Assembly (NCBI GenBank): GCA_947475715.1
Contig: CANJNY010000017.1
Coordinates: 1-57,409 of the forward strand
Source of the DNA: Prolixibacteraceae bacterium
GTDB lineage: Bacteria; Bacteroidota; Bacteroidia; Bacteroidales; Prolixibacteraceae
Direction: 5' to 3'
Length of the DNA stretch: 57,409 nucleotides
Positions 1 through 9,625 of the stretch are shown here, one piece after another. Under the pieces are notes generated by a model. That model was given only the letters and a program-made list of their open reading frames with translations. It was not told the origin of the DNA and made no database searches. How positions within the stretch are numbered: position 1 is the first letter of the stretch; the number at the start of each line of letters is the position of its first letter. The translations under genes were made by a program, and so were the position numbers.

Positions 1-128
1 AAGGTTGGTTTTAGTTGTCTGATTCTACTACTAAGGTTAAAAAATAAGATAATATAAGGCTCCAAGTTGTTTTAAGAGCTTTCCACTATTTGAATTATAT
101 GCGTCTAAATAACGAAAATTAGGTTTCT
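1..128. other. Window-edge intergenic sequence, no gene seen
   Basis: AT-rich sequence downstream of the DEAD-box helicase stop codon. I see no convincing coding frame, hairpin with a T-run, or promoter box here. Confidence 0.5.
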
Positions 129-1409
129 CTATTCAGCCTGATGCCCCTGATGAGTTCCGCGATCCCGATGACGGAAGATTTTTTTCTTGTTTATTACCCC
201 GGTTTTAGGACGGTCATGAACTCTTCCTGCCGGTTTTCTTCCAAAATGGCGGCCACTGGCAGGATCATATATGGGCGCTTCACTAAATTCGGCTGGCAGT
301 GGGATTTTGATAATCTCACGCTCGATTAAATCCTCAATCCGCTTAAAATTGTGCTGGTCGAGATCGGAGATCAGTGTAATTGCCAATCCTGAACTTGCTG
401 CACGGGCTGTTCTTCCAATACGATGTACATAATCTTCAGGATCACGCGGGACATCATAGTTCATTACCAGGTCGATGCCGTCAATATCGATTCCTCTGGC
501 TACAATATCAGTTGCGACAAGAACCTGTGTTTCGCGGTTTTTGAACCTTAACATCACCTCTTCACGCTCCTTCTGTTCCAGATCCGAAAGCATTCCATCG
601 GCTTTAAATCCCATTCTTCGTAATTCGCGAACAAGACCATTTACATTGATCTTACGGGAGGTAAAGATTAGCACACTTTTATAATCGGTTTTCCCTTTTA
701 ACAAAGATTTCACCAGGGGTACCTTTTGGTTTTCGTAAACCATATATGCTGCCTGAATAATATTCTCAGCCGGTTTCGAAATGGCGATATTGATGCTTTC
801 AGGCTGACGAAGAATACCTTCTGCCAGTTTTCTGATTTTAGGGGGCATTGTAGCCGAGAACATCAGGGTTTGACGGTTCACGGGCAGTTCACGCACAATT
901 CGCATCAGATCGTCAAAAAATCCCATATCCAACATCCGGTCTGCTTCATCCAGAATCAGGTGCTTAATGGTGCTGAAATCTGAATATTTAAGGTTTATAT
1001 GGGATAACAATCTACCTGGTGTGGCAACTATAATATCAGCTCCCTGAACCAGGGCTGCTTTTTGCTGATCAAAGGCTGCACCCTCACCACCTCCGTAAAC
1101 GGCCAGTGATGTGGCTCCTGAATAATAGGAAAAACCTTCGATTTGCTGATCGATCTGGAGTACCAATTCCCTGGTGGGAGCTATAATTAAGGTATTTATC
1201 CCCTTTCCCGGATTGAGGGCTATTCTGTTTAATACAGGCAATAAATACGCAGCGGTTTTACCTGTCCCTGTCTGTGCACATGCAATCAGGTCTTTCCCCT
1301 TCCAGATAACAGGCATTGCCAATTCCTGAACGGGAGTACATTCTTCAAAACCCATCGATTCAAGACCGTCCAGGATTTCGGGATCAAAATCAAACTCTTT
1401 AAATTTCAA
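129..1409 (-). CDS. DEAD-box ATP-dependent RNA helicase (RhlE-like)
   Basis: Cytoplasmic RNA helicase likely acting in ribosome assembly or RNA turnover. The 426 residues carry a Q-motif region (GFEECTPVQ, about residues 20-28), Walker A AQTGTGKT (45-52), PTREL (78-82), DEAD (154-157), SAT (185-187) and the motif VI sequence HRIGRTAR near 330. The C-terminal tail is short and basic, as in RhlE-type helicases that bind rRNA. The start is TTG: an in-frame stop lies five codons upstream and the Q-motif phenylalanines begin at once, so a later ATG would remove needed sequence. It lies 30 bp after the methyltransferase gene on the same strand, so it is probably the last gene of that run. The family is certain; the exact RhlE/CsdA subtype is not. 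Confidence 0.95.
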   Translation of the reverse strand: MKFKEFDFDPEILDGLESMGFEECTPVQELAMPVIWKGKDLIACAQTGTGKTAAYLLPVLNRIALNPGKGINTLIIAPTRELVLQIDQQIEGFSYYSGATSLAVYGGGEGAAFDQQKAALVQGADIIVATPGRLLSHINLKYSDFSTIKHLILDEADRMLDMGFFDDLMRIVRELPVNRQTLMFSATMPPKIRKLAEGILRQPESINIAISKPAENIIQAAYMVYENQKVPLVKSLLKGKTDYKSVLIFTSRKINVNGLVRELRRMGFKADGMLSDLEQKEREEVMLRFKNRETQVLVATDIVARGIDIDGIDLVMNYDVPRDPEDYVHRIGRTARAASSGLAITLISDLDQHNFKRIEDLIEREIIKIPLPAEFSEAPIYDPASGRHFGRKPAGRVHDRPKTGVINKKKIFRHRDRGTHQGHQAE

Positions 1410-1439
1410 TTTACTATCGGTTTAAATGAAAATCATTTT

Positions 1440-2627
1440 CTATTCCACATACAAAACTAATCCTTTGAGGTATTCTCCTTCAGGATGATAAATATTTATC
1501 GGGTGATCACCGGGCTGCGAAAGCTGATGTAATATCCTTACATTTCGCTTTGAAATCGCAGCAGCAGAAAACACCGCTTCACGAAAGTTTTGTTTTGTTA
1601 CAACCTGTGAACAGGAGAAAGTAAACAAAACGCCACCGGGTTTGATTTGTTGAAAAGCCCTGGTATTTAATCTTTTATAACCCTGCAATGCCTGCCCGAG
1701 CACATTCTTGTGTTTGGCAAATGCAGGGGGATCAAGAACTATCAGATCATATTTGTTGTTAATCTCCTTCATGAAATCAAAAGCATCCGCAATAAATGCT
1801 TCATGGCGTTTATCGCCAGGGAAGTTAAGTTCTACATTTTCATTGGTAAGCTCAATGGCTTTTGCTGAGGAGTCGACCGAGTGAACCAGATTGGCTCCAC
1901 CCTGCATGGCCGAAAATGAAAATCCTCCGGTATAGCAGAACATGTTAAGCACATCTTTTCCAAAGGCATATTCGCTCAATAGTTTGCGGTTTTCGCGTTG
2001 ATCGACGAAGAAGCCGGTTTTCTGTCCCTCCTCCCAGTCAACCAAAAAACGGTTGCCATCCTCCATAACCTCCCGTGTAGTCTGGATGCCTGATAAATAT
2101 CCGTCAGCCGGTTCTATCTGAGCTTTAAATGGGAGTGTCTTGGCACTTTTATCGTAAACTGCATTAAGTCGATCGCCCAGAACGATCTTCATCGCTTCGG
2201 CTAAAAGATCCCGAATCAGCCACATTCCTACCGTGTGTGCCTGCAATACAGCGGTTCCGTTATAGAAATCGACAATAAGCCCTGGCATTCCATCACCTTC
2301 GCCGTGAATGAGCCTGAAAACATTGGTCTCCTTTCGGGAGGTTAGCCCAATTTTTTGACGCAGGTTAAAGGCTGAATTAAATTTATTGCACCAGAAAGTT
2401 AAATCCGGATCAACATCCTCGAATGAGAATATCCTAACCGCAATTGAGCCAATCGCACTGTGACCAATGCCTAAAAACCGGTCATCGCTGGCATGAACAA
2501 TGACAATATCTCCCTCTTCAACACCACCTTCGATACGGTCGATAGCTCCTGAGAAGATCCATGGATGAAAACGGAGGATCGACTCTTCCTTCCCTTTTTT
2601 TAAAACAACTTTACTATATTTCGACAT
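1440..2627 (-). CDS. rlmI: Class I SAM-dependent rRNA methyltransferase, RlmI-like
   Basis: Probable 23S rRNA cytosine-C5 methyltransferase. The 395-residue length matches E. coli RlmI. An N-terminal PUA RNA-binding domain (about 1-80) is followed by an EEHEE-type linker and a Rossmann methyltransferase domain with SAM motif I NMFCYTGGFSFSA (about 229-241). The catalytic-loop motif VLDPPAFAK follows near 295. A cysteine in the FSCSQ segment near 345 is placed like the nucleophile of m5C enzymes. It sits 37 bp after the 3'-5' exonuclease gene and 30 bp before the DEAD helicase gene, suggesting cotranscription. The exact modified nucleotide is inferred from family, not seen. Confidence 0.9.
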   Translation of the reverse strand: MSKYSKVVLKKGKEESILRFHPWIFSGAIDRIEGGVEEGDIVIVHASDDRFLGIGHSAIGSIAVRIFSFEDVDPDLTFWCNKFNSAFNLRQKIGLTSRKETNVFRLIHGEGDGMPGLIVDFYNGTAVLQAHTVGMWLIRDLLAEAMKIVLGDRLNAVYDKSAKTLPFKAQIEPADGYLSGIQTTREVMEDGNRFLVDWEEGQKTGFFVDQRENRKLLSEYAFGKDVLNMFCYTGGFSFSAMQGGANLVHSVDSSAKAIELTNENVELNFPGDKRHEAFIADAFDFMKEINNKYDLIVLDPPAFAKHKNVLGQALQGYKRLNTRAFQQIKPGGVLFTFSCSQVVTKQNFREAVFSAAAISKRNVRILHQLSQPGDHPINIYHPEGEYLKGLVLYVE

Positions 2628-2664
2628 AATCCAAATAAATTCTTTTTAGATTAGTTTTAAAAAA

Positions 2665-3288
2665 CTAATCTTCCTGCACACTTTCTGCTATTTCCGATTC
2701 CATGATTACCGGCTCAATAGGTGTGATTAATAATTGTTTATAAATATCGCAGGCAACCCAGGCATCGGTGGCTCCATAGATTAACTGTTGTTCGGTTAAT
2801 TCCTCTGCATCCCAGTTTGTAAGTCGCTGTGATTTTGATATTCTGAATCCCAACACAATGGCCGAGAGCTTTTTGAGACTGAAGCTTTCGATTCCGTAAT
2901 CTTTTACAAGATCTTGGAGTTCAATAAATCCCATTGGTTTGAATGGTACAACGCGCTGTAATATTTTAATATCATCCCTGATTGCTGCTCCAATTTTCAA
3001 TATTTTGGATGAGGCCAGAATCTTTACAACTCCCGGTGGCAACCCAATTTTATTTATTCTAAATAGAAATGCCTGATCTGATGTTGCTAATTGAAGTAAT
3101 GATACCGGGAAAACCTGACCTTTTTTAAATGCTGGCCTGGTTTCTGTATCAAATCCGATTATAGACTGGTTGTTCAGGTATTTTAATGCTTTATCGAGAT
3201 CTTCTGGCTGTTCGATTACATGAATTACCCCTTCAAATGAAGCGAGTGGAAATTCAGCTAATTCGTCGTTGGAAATAGTTTTCCTCAT
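2665..3288 (-). CDS. 3'-5' exonuclease, DEDDy (DnaQ/RNase D fold)
   Basis: Single-domain nuclease of 207 residues. The Exo I motif is GFDTETRP (D47 and E49), the Exo II aspartate is in AAIRDDIKIL (D105 or D106) and the Exo III motif is YGATDAW (Y171, D175). This is the complete DEDDy set for two-metal-ion hydrolysis of single-stranded DNA or RNA ends. It has no HRDC domain, so it is shorter than RNase D and resembles the stand-alone exonuclease domain of WRN-type proteins. It lies between DUF5063 and the rRNA methyltransferase on the same strand, with RecQ further upstream. A role in RNA or DNA end processing is inferred; the substrate cannot be read from sequence. Confidence 0.9.
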   Translation of the reverse strand: MRKTISNDELAEFPLASFEGVIHVIEQPEDLDKALKYLNNQSIIGFDTETRPAFKKGQVFPVSLLQLATSDQAFLFRINKIGLPPGVVKILASSKILKIGAAIRDDIKILQRVVPFKPMGFIELQDLVKDYGIESFSLKKLSAIVLGFRISKSQRLTNWDAEELTEQQLIYGATDAWVACDIYKQLLITPIEPVIMESEIAESVQED

Positions 3289-3361
3289 TTTATTTAATCC
3301 CTATGACTTATATTGATTGTTTAGTCTTGTCAGGTACTTAATATACCTTGATATTTTTTTT

Positions 3362-3919
3362 TTATTCAGCCGGTTGTTCCGTTTGATCAAGATCGGTTTC
3401 TCCATAGACCAGATTATGAAGAGCCCGAAGCCCGTTTACCAGGCGCTGCCCCCAGTATTGTTCGAAATTATTTTTGCACTCCCAAAGAGCATCATTCATA
3501 ACTTCAAGTGTTCCAATTCGATAAGCGAGGATGAAATCCTTCAGATCCTGATAGATATCGGTAATGTTTTCTGAAATACTAGCCTCAATCGGTTCTGCAC
3601 TATATTGCATTGACGCATCAAAAACTTCATGATAAAGATCAAATTGGCCAAACTTTTCTTCCAGTTTAAGCCGAATGAAGTTGTAATCCTCTTCGCCTAC
3701 AAATTTTTCCGGCAGATCATCTGACATTTCAATATCCGGAACTGGCAGTAAAACAGCTTTTAGGTAGAGTAGCGGAAATAATTTTTGTACACGGATAATA
3801 AAACTCTTTCGCTGAAACTGATCAACAGCCTCAATAAAAGAACAATACTCATTGGCAACTGTGGCAAATTCGATCACGTTTTTCGAATACACCACCTCTG
3901 AAAATGGTTCTTTACTCAT
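3362..3919 (-). CDS. DUF5063 domain-containing protein
   Basis: A Bacteroidota protein of unknown function, 185 residues from the chosen start. The frame can be extended to a TTG at 3943, but the ATG at 3919 (MSKEPFSEVV) sits just before the conserved YSKNVIEF segment that usually opens these proteins, so I prefer it. It is predicted soluble, mostly helical and acidic, with no signal peptide or membrane segment. It lies between recQ (73 bp upstream) and the 3'-5' exonuclease on the same strand. Linkage of this family with an exonuclease and an RlmI-like enzyme recurs in the phylum as far as I recall, so a nucleic-acid-related role is a reasonable guess only. Confidence 0.8.
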   Translation of the reverse strand: MSKEPFSEVVYSKNVIEFATVANEYCSFIEAVDQFQRKSFIIRVQKLFPLLYLKAVLLPVPDIEMSDDLPEKFVGEEDYNFIRLKLEEKFGQFDLYHEVFDASMQYSAEPIEASISENITDIYQDLKDFILAYRIGTLEVMNDALWECKNNFEQYWGQRLVNGLRALHNLVYGETDLDQTEQPAE

Positions 3920-3992
3920 TAATAATACTTTTGACTTGAACAATACCCTGCAAAGGTAATCAAAATCCTGATAGCGATAGGTATTCAGCCTA

Positions 3993-5906
3993 TTATTGAC
4001 CTTTAATACGCCATGTTAACAAGCCGTTTGAAGCGGCTTTAAGAATTCCGTTGTCAAGCAGCCATCGGGAAACTTTAAGGATCACAGGTTCCGGCTCATG
4101 AATCACTCTGATCATAATTTCGATGGAACAGCTTTGGTTTTGTAATGTATCGCTTATTTTACCCGAAACTCGTTTGAAATCTGAAAAACTGATACCCGAT
4201 TCATGGTCTCCCATGCACACATCACAGGTTCCGCAAGTTTCGGAATGATATTGCCCGAAATATTCGAGCAGTACAACACTTCTGCAATTTTTATTGCTGG
4301 ATGCATAATCAATTACGGCATCTACCTGATTCTGATATTTCACCTTCCGATGTTGGTAATTGTCCGGCGTAATGTGAATGCGGTTCGTGTCAATCCGCTC
4401 GGTTTCGAACACAATAACAGGGGTTTTCCTGGCAGGTATATATTCGATGATTTTTTGTTGTGCCAGAAGTTTAAGCTTTTCATATATTTGTTCTGCGGTG
4501 TTATTCAATCTTCTTGAAAGTAATGATTCATCAATATTGATAAAATCGGTAAAAACACCGGTATAAGATCTTAGGATTAGTTTTATAAAAATATCTAATT
4601 CACTGTTTTTTAACTGAATTTTGTATAAATCATCCCGTCGTACTGAAAACATGATCCGGGAATAGTTATCCACATTTTCAATGTAGGAGAGGTATCCTTG
4701 TCTTTCCAGAAGTTTCAGGCTATGGTAGACTGCATTAACTTGAAATTCAAATCGTTTGGAAAAATCTTCGATCCGAAAGCTGAATATTCCCCCTTTGCCG
4801 CTTCCAATTGCAATCATCAGGTAATTGGCAACAGAATTGTAAACTGACCGTATCGTTTCCAACGGAGGAAAACTGTCGGTTACCATTTTGTGAAGCCTTC
4901 GTTTATCGGTGCTATTGTAAAGCAGGACTGCAACCGATTTATTACCATCTCGTCCTGCACGGCCGGCCTCCTGAAAATAGGCTTCGAGTGAATCGGGGAG
5001 ATCCAGGTGGATCACAAACCGCACATCCGGTTTGTCAATCCCCATTCCAAACGCATTTGTTGAGACAATTACACGGCATTCACCGCTCATCCAGCGATCC
5101 TGTTTTTGACTGCGAACATCCGTGGCAAGACCTGCATGGTAAAAATCTGCTGCGATATTCTGCGACCCAAGTAACTGGGCTATCTCTTTTGTTTTCTTTC
5201 TGTTGCGAACATAAACAATTCCGGTCCCCTTCGCTTTTTTTATCGTATTGGTCAGGTATCCAATCTTGTCCTCCTTATCCCTTACCAGGTAGGTTAAATT
5301 ATCTCGTTTGAAACTTTTTTGAAGCACGTGTGGCTCCCGGAACATTAGTTTTTCCTGAATATCCTCAACAACTTTTTGAGTCGCAGTGGCCGTTAAAGCA
5401 AGGATTGGAATATTGGGAAATAATAATCTGAGATCACAAATTTTAAGATAGGAGGGTCTGAAATCGTATCCCCACTGCGAAATGCAATGCGCTTCGTCTA
5501 CTGTGATCAGATTTAGTTTCATCCGTATCAGGTACTCCCGAAACTTCTCTGAAGCGATCCGTTCGGGAGATATGTACAGAAATTTGTAGTCACCATAAAC
5601 CGCATTGTTAAGTGTGATTTCAATCTCACGGGCAGACATCCCGGAATAAATAGCCAAAGCTTTGATATTTCTGTAGCGGAGGTTTTCCACCTGATCTTTA
5701 ATTAATGCAATAAGCGGCGTCACAACCAGGCAAATACCCTCCCTGGAGAGAGAGAAGACCTGGAATGTAATCGATTTCCCCCCACCGGTTGGCATCAGAG
5801 CGAGTGTGTCGCGCTGATTTCCTACCGAGTTGATAATTTCCTCCTGGAGGGGGCGAAATTCGTCATAACCCCAATATTGCTTTAAAAGTTGGTGGAACTG
5901 ATCCAT
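3993..5906 (-). CDS. recQ: ATP-dependent DNA helicase RecQ
   Basis: 3'-5' DNA helicase for recombination and fork repair, 637 residues. Walker A MPTGGGKS is at 38-45, DEAH at 138-141, followed by the RecQ-specific loop CISQWGYDFRPSY and ALTATAT. Motif VI sequence EAGRAGRDG is in the second RecA lobe. A zinc-binding region with four cysteines (CRS...CGTCDVC, about 545-570) follows. A winged-helix-like tail is present, but I see no HRDC domain, making this the short RecQ form common in Bacteroidota. It is divergent from the lysozyme-like gene at 6083 and probably heads the run that continues through DUF5063, exonuclease, RlmI and DEAD helicase. Confidence 0.95.
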   Translation of the reverse strand: MDQFHQLLKQYWGYDEFRPLQEEIINSVGNQRDTLALMPTGGGKSITFQVFSLSREGICLVVTPLIALIKDQVENLRYRNIKALAIYSGMSAREIEITLNNAVYGDYKFLYISPERIASEKFREYLIRMKLNLITVDEAHCISQWGYDFRPSYLKICDLRLLFPNIPILALTATATQKVVEDIQEKLMFREPHVLQKSFKRDNLTYLVRDKEDKIGYLTNTIKKAKGTGIVYVRNRKKTKEIAQLLGSQNIAADFYHAGLATDVRSQKQDRWMSGECRVIVSTNAFGMGIDKPDVRFVIHLDLPDSLEAYFQEAGRAGRDGNKSVAVLLYNSTDKRRLHKMVTDSFPPLETIRSVYNSVANYLMIAIGSGKGGIFSFRIEDFSKRFEFQVNAVYHSLKLLERQGYLSYIENVDNYSRIMFSVRRDDLYKIQLKNSELDIFIKLILRSYTGVFTDFINIDESLLSRRLNNTAEQIYEKLKLLAQQKIIEYIPARKTPVIVFETERIDTNRIHITPDNYQHRKVKYQNQVDAVIDYASSNKNCRSVVLLEYFGQYHSETCGTCDVCMGDHESGISFSDFKRVSGKISDTLQNQSCSIEIMIRVIHEPEPVILKVSRWLLDNGILKAASNGLLTWRIKGQ

Positions 5907-6015
5907 CGGCTGGTCGTTGTCTTTGTTCTGTTTAAAATTTGCTCCGTAAAGTTATTTTAAATCGACCAATATTTTAATTATTGGGGCATCTTCTTCAAAG
6001 GAGGGTGTTGCTTTT

Positions 6016-6029
6016 GATGTTTTAACATC
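6016..6029. promoter_or_regulatory. Small inverted repeat between divergent genes
   Basis: GATGT-TTTA-ACATC lies in the 176-bp divergent gap between recQ and the lysozyme-like gene. A near -7 box TAGATTTA (6031-6038) follows immediately. It could be an operator or a chance palindrome; nothing else supports it. Confidence 0.25.
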
Positions 6030-6082
6030 GTAGATTTACAGAACCAGACCTTTATAATTTGAGATAACTTAAAAAAATAACC

Positions 6083-6889
6083 ATGCCAACCATTTTTTTG
6101 AACGGTACATTAAAAATAGAATACGAAAATTTGTTCAATTCCTGTATTCTGAGGCCAGAGCGTATCACTGCGATTGAAGAGCTTATCCGGAGATTGACTG
6201 CAAACAAGGAGCGTTATCAGACCGTGAGTGAAATGCAGGGTGTTCCATGGAGTTTTGTTGCGGTGATCCATACTCTGGAAGCAGACCAGAATTTTTCGAA
6301 ACATCTTCATAATGGGGATCCCCTTTCCGGTAGAACCATTCAGGTTCCTGCCGGCAGACCTAAAAAGGGAAATCCGCCCTTTACCTGGGAGGAGAGTACA
6401 GCTGACGCCCTCTCTTTTAAAGGGCTTAGCTCACGGATTGACTGGAGTCTGGCAGGAACACTTTACCAGTTGGAACGCTATAATGGTTGGGGTTACCGCC
6501 TTTATCATCCACATGTTTTGACCCCCTATCTCTGGAGTTTTTCAAATCATTACACCAGCGGAAAGTATATATCCGATGGGACCTGGTCGGATACAGCAAA
6601 ATCAAAACAAGGTGGTTCAGCTGTTTTATTGAGGCGAATGGCAGAAACGGGTCTCATTGAATTCCCTGATCAGCCTGCTCCAAAGCCCGAAGTGAATCCA
6701 ATTGTTGTTTCTTATGCAATGGTAAAATCGGCAGATTCTTCCATTGTTAAACGTGTGCAAGATCTTCAGCGGTGGCTTAATACATTTCCCGGAATCTTTG
6801 TGAAACCCGATGGTGTTCCCGGGAACAAGACTTCTGAAGCATACCAAATGGTCGTTGGGAGTTATCTTCCGGGCGATCCAAGAAGTTAA
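6083..6889 (+). CDS. Lysozyme-like protein with C-terminal peptidoglycan-binding-like region
   Basis: 268 residues, resembling lysozyme-fold proteins annotated in bacteria as peptidoglycan-binding. The segment VIHTLEADQNFSKHLHNGDP (61-80) has the helix-Glu-(x)n-HLHNGDPL arrangement seen in that family; Glu66 is the likely acid. An aromatic-rich middle (ERYNGWGYR, then HPHVLTPYLWSF) also fits a lysozyme cleft. Residues about 205-260 (VQDLQRWLNTFPG...KPDGVPGNKTSEAYQ) look like a PG_binding_1-type repeat. No signal peptide is visible, so export, if any, is non-classical, or the protein acts on lysis. It is monocistronic, divergent from recQ and upstream of guaB. Family assignment is from pattern memory, so moderate. 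Confidence 0.6.
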   Translation: MPTIFLNGTLKIEYENLFNSCILRPERITAIEELIRRLTANKERYQTVSEMQGVPWSFVAVIHTLEADQNFSKHLHNGDPLSGRTIQVPAGRPKKGNPPFTWEESTADALSFKGLSSRIDWSLAGTLYQLERYNGWGYRLYHPHVLTPYLWSFSNHYTSGKYISDGTWSDTAKSKQGGSAVLLRRMAETGLIEFPDQPAPKPEVNPIVVSYAMVKSADSSIVKRVQDLQRWLNTFPGIFVKPDGVPGNKTSEAYQMVVGSYLPGDPRS

Positions 6890-6996
6890 CTGTTATTGGT
6901 TTGTTGCGGTGATTGGATAAATACAACTGTCCATAAATCAATTCTGAAATTGGAATTGAACGAAGAATTAATCGAACCAATTATTTACCTCTGATT

Positions 6997-7030
6997 TTTG
7001 ATTAAATTACGCTTTCTATGCTTATATTTG
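6997..7030 (+). promoter_or_regulatory. Bacteroidota-type promoter of guaB
   Basis: A -33 TTTG (6997-7000) and a -7 TATATTTG (7023-7030, matching TAnnTTTG) are separated by 22 bp, close to the consensus for the primary sigma factor of Bacteroidota. The ATG of guaB follows about 32 bp further on. Confidence 0.7.
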
Positions 7031-7050
7031 TTTAGCTTAATCCAACTTAA

Positions 7051-8535
<1,485 letters not shown>

Positions 8536-8654
8536 GTTCTGATTTTAAATTTTCAAGATTTAATTTTACCCCTGATGCCTACCCTCAAATTATTGAAAGA
8601 ATGAATGCCATTTTGATTTTCCACAAGGATCATCTTTTTCTCAGGAATTTAAGG

Positions 8655-8662
8655 TAAATTTG
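8655..8662 (+). promoter_or_regulatory. Possible -7 box upstream of the periplasmic chaperone genes
   Basis: TAAATTTG matches TAnnTTTG. It lies 93 bp before the ATG of the lipoprotein gene. No clear TTTG at the usual upstream distance is present, so this is weak. Confidence 0.35.
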
Positions 8663-8755
8663 CCCCCTGTTACAACCAGTTGCTATCTTGCTGCATCTAA
8701 TTATGAATAAAGTTTTAGGATTGGTTGATTGGAGAAGAAAATGATTTGACAATTA

Positions 8756-9610
8756 ATGAGGAACTATTTTTATTTTAGTCTATTTATTTTTAGTCTGTTA
8801 TCCGGATGTGGCCATTTTTCAGGCAAATCTTCGGGTGATTTTGTAATTGCCCAGGTAGGGGATAAAACATTGTTAAGAAAAGAACTGGCTTCCTCTCTGC
8901 CCGTTGGTATTACTAAACCGGACAGTATTAATCAGTCAAAATTTTATATCCAACGTTGGCTCAGAAAAGAGCTGATGCTTAAGATGGCTGAAGAAAATCT
9001 TGCAGACGAACAAAAGGATGTTCAACATGAATTAGACGAATACCGAACCTCCCTGATTATTCATAGATATCAGCAACAGATTATAAATCAAAAACTTGAT
9101 ACTGTAATTGCGGCAGGTGATATCCTTAAATTTTATAATGATCATCCTGAGAAATTCACCCTTGATCAGAATATTGTCAAAGCTATTTATCTTGAAGTGC
9201 CAAAAAAAGGGGCTAATTTAGATCAGCTAAGACATTGGATGACTGCCTCGGATGATAAATCGCGAATGGATCTGGAGAAATTCAGTTTTCAATATGCAAC
9301 TAAGTTTGACTATTTTAATGAAGAATGGATTGATTTTAGTCAAATAAGATCCAGAATGCCAGTTAGTTTTGTCTCTGCTGATGATGTCCTGAAGCGAAAT
9401 AGTTTCATTGAGTTGTCTGATGAGAACAAATATTATCTTGCAGCGATTAAAGATTACCGATTAATTGGGGATAAAGCCCCGTTTGAATTTGTAAAAGACC
9501 GGATCGCTGGATTAATTCTCAATACCCGAAAAATAGAGTTCATTGAAGAACTTCAGAAAAATATTTTCCAAAAAGCGAAAAGCGCCAATCAATTTAAAAT
9601 AAACGACTGA
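8756..9610 (+). CDS. Lipoprotein related to PpiC/SurA N-terminal chaperone region
   Basis: Predicted lipoprotein of 284 residues with lipobox LLSGC (Cys18), so anchored to a membrane facing the periplasm. After the anchor, the segment IAQVGDKTLLRKELASSLP (31-49) resembles the opening of SurA/PpiC-type chaperones (a short beta strand then the KxEL helix). A helical region and a parvulin-sized C-terminal part (about 120-240, starting LDQNIVKAIYLEVPK) follow. The parvulin active-site pattern is not recognisable, so this is more likely a chaperone than an active isomerase. It is 15 bp upstream of the SurA-like gene in an apparent operon with the OstA-like gene, pointing to outer-membrane protein or lipopolysaccharide transport assembly. 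Confidence 0.7.
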   Translation: MRNYFYFSLFIFSLLSGCGHFSGKSSGDFVIAQVGDKTLLRKELASSLPVGITKPDSINQSKFYIQRWLRKELMLKMAEENLADEQKDVQHELDEYRTSLIIHRYQQQIINQKLDTVIAAGDILKFYNDHPEKFTLDQNIVKAIYLEVPKKGANLDQLRHWMTASDDKSRMDLEKFSFQYATKFDYFNEEWIDFSQIRSRMPVSFVSADDVLKRNSFIELSDENKYYLAAIKDYRLIGDKAPFEFVKDRIAGLILNTRKIEFIEELQKNIFQKAKSANQFKIND

Positions 9611-9625
9611 TATTCAGATATTAAT

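Noticed and set aside
4808-5311. 167-codon plus-strand frame inside recQ
   Set aside because: Antisense shadow of an intact RecQ gene whose motifs run through the region.
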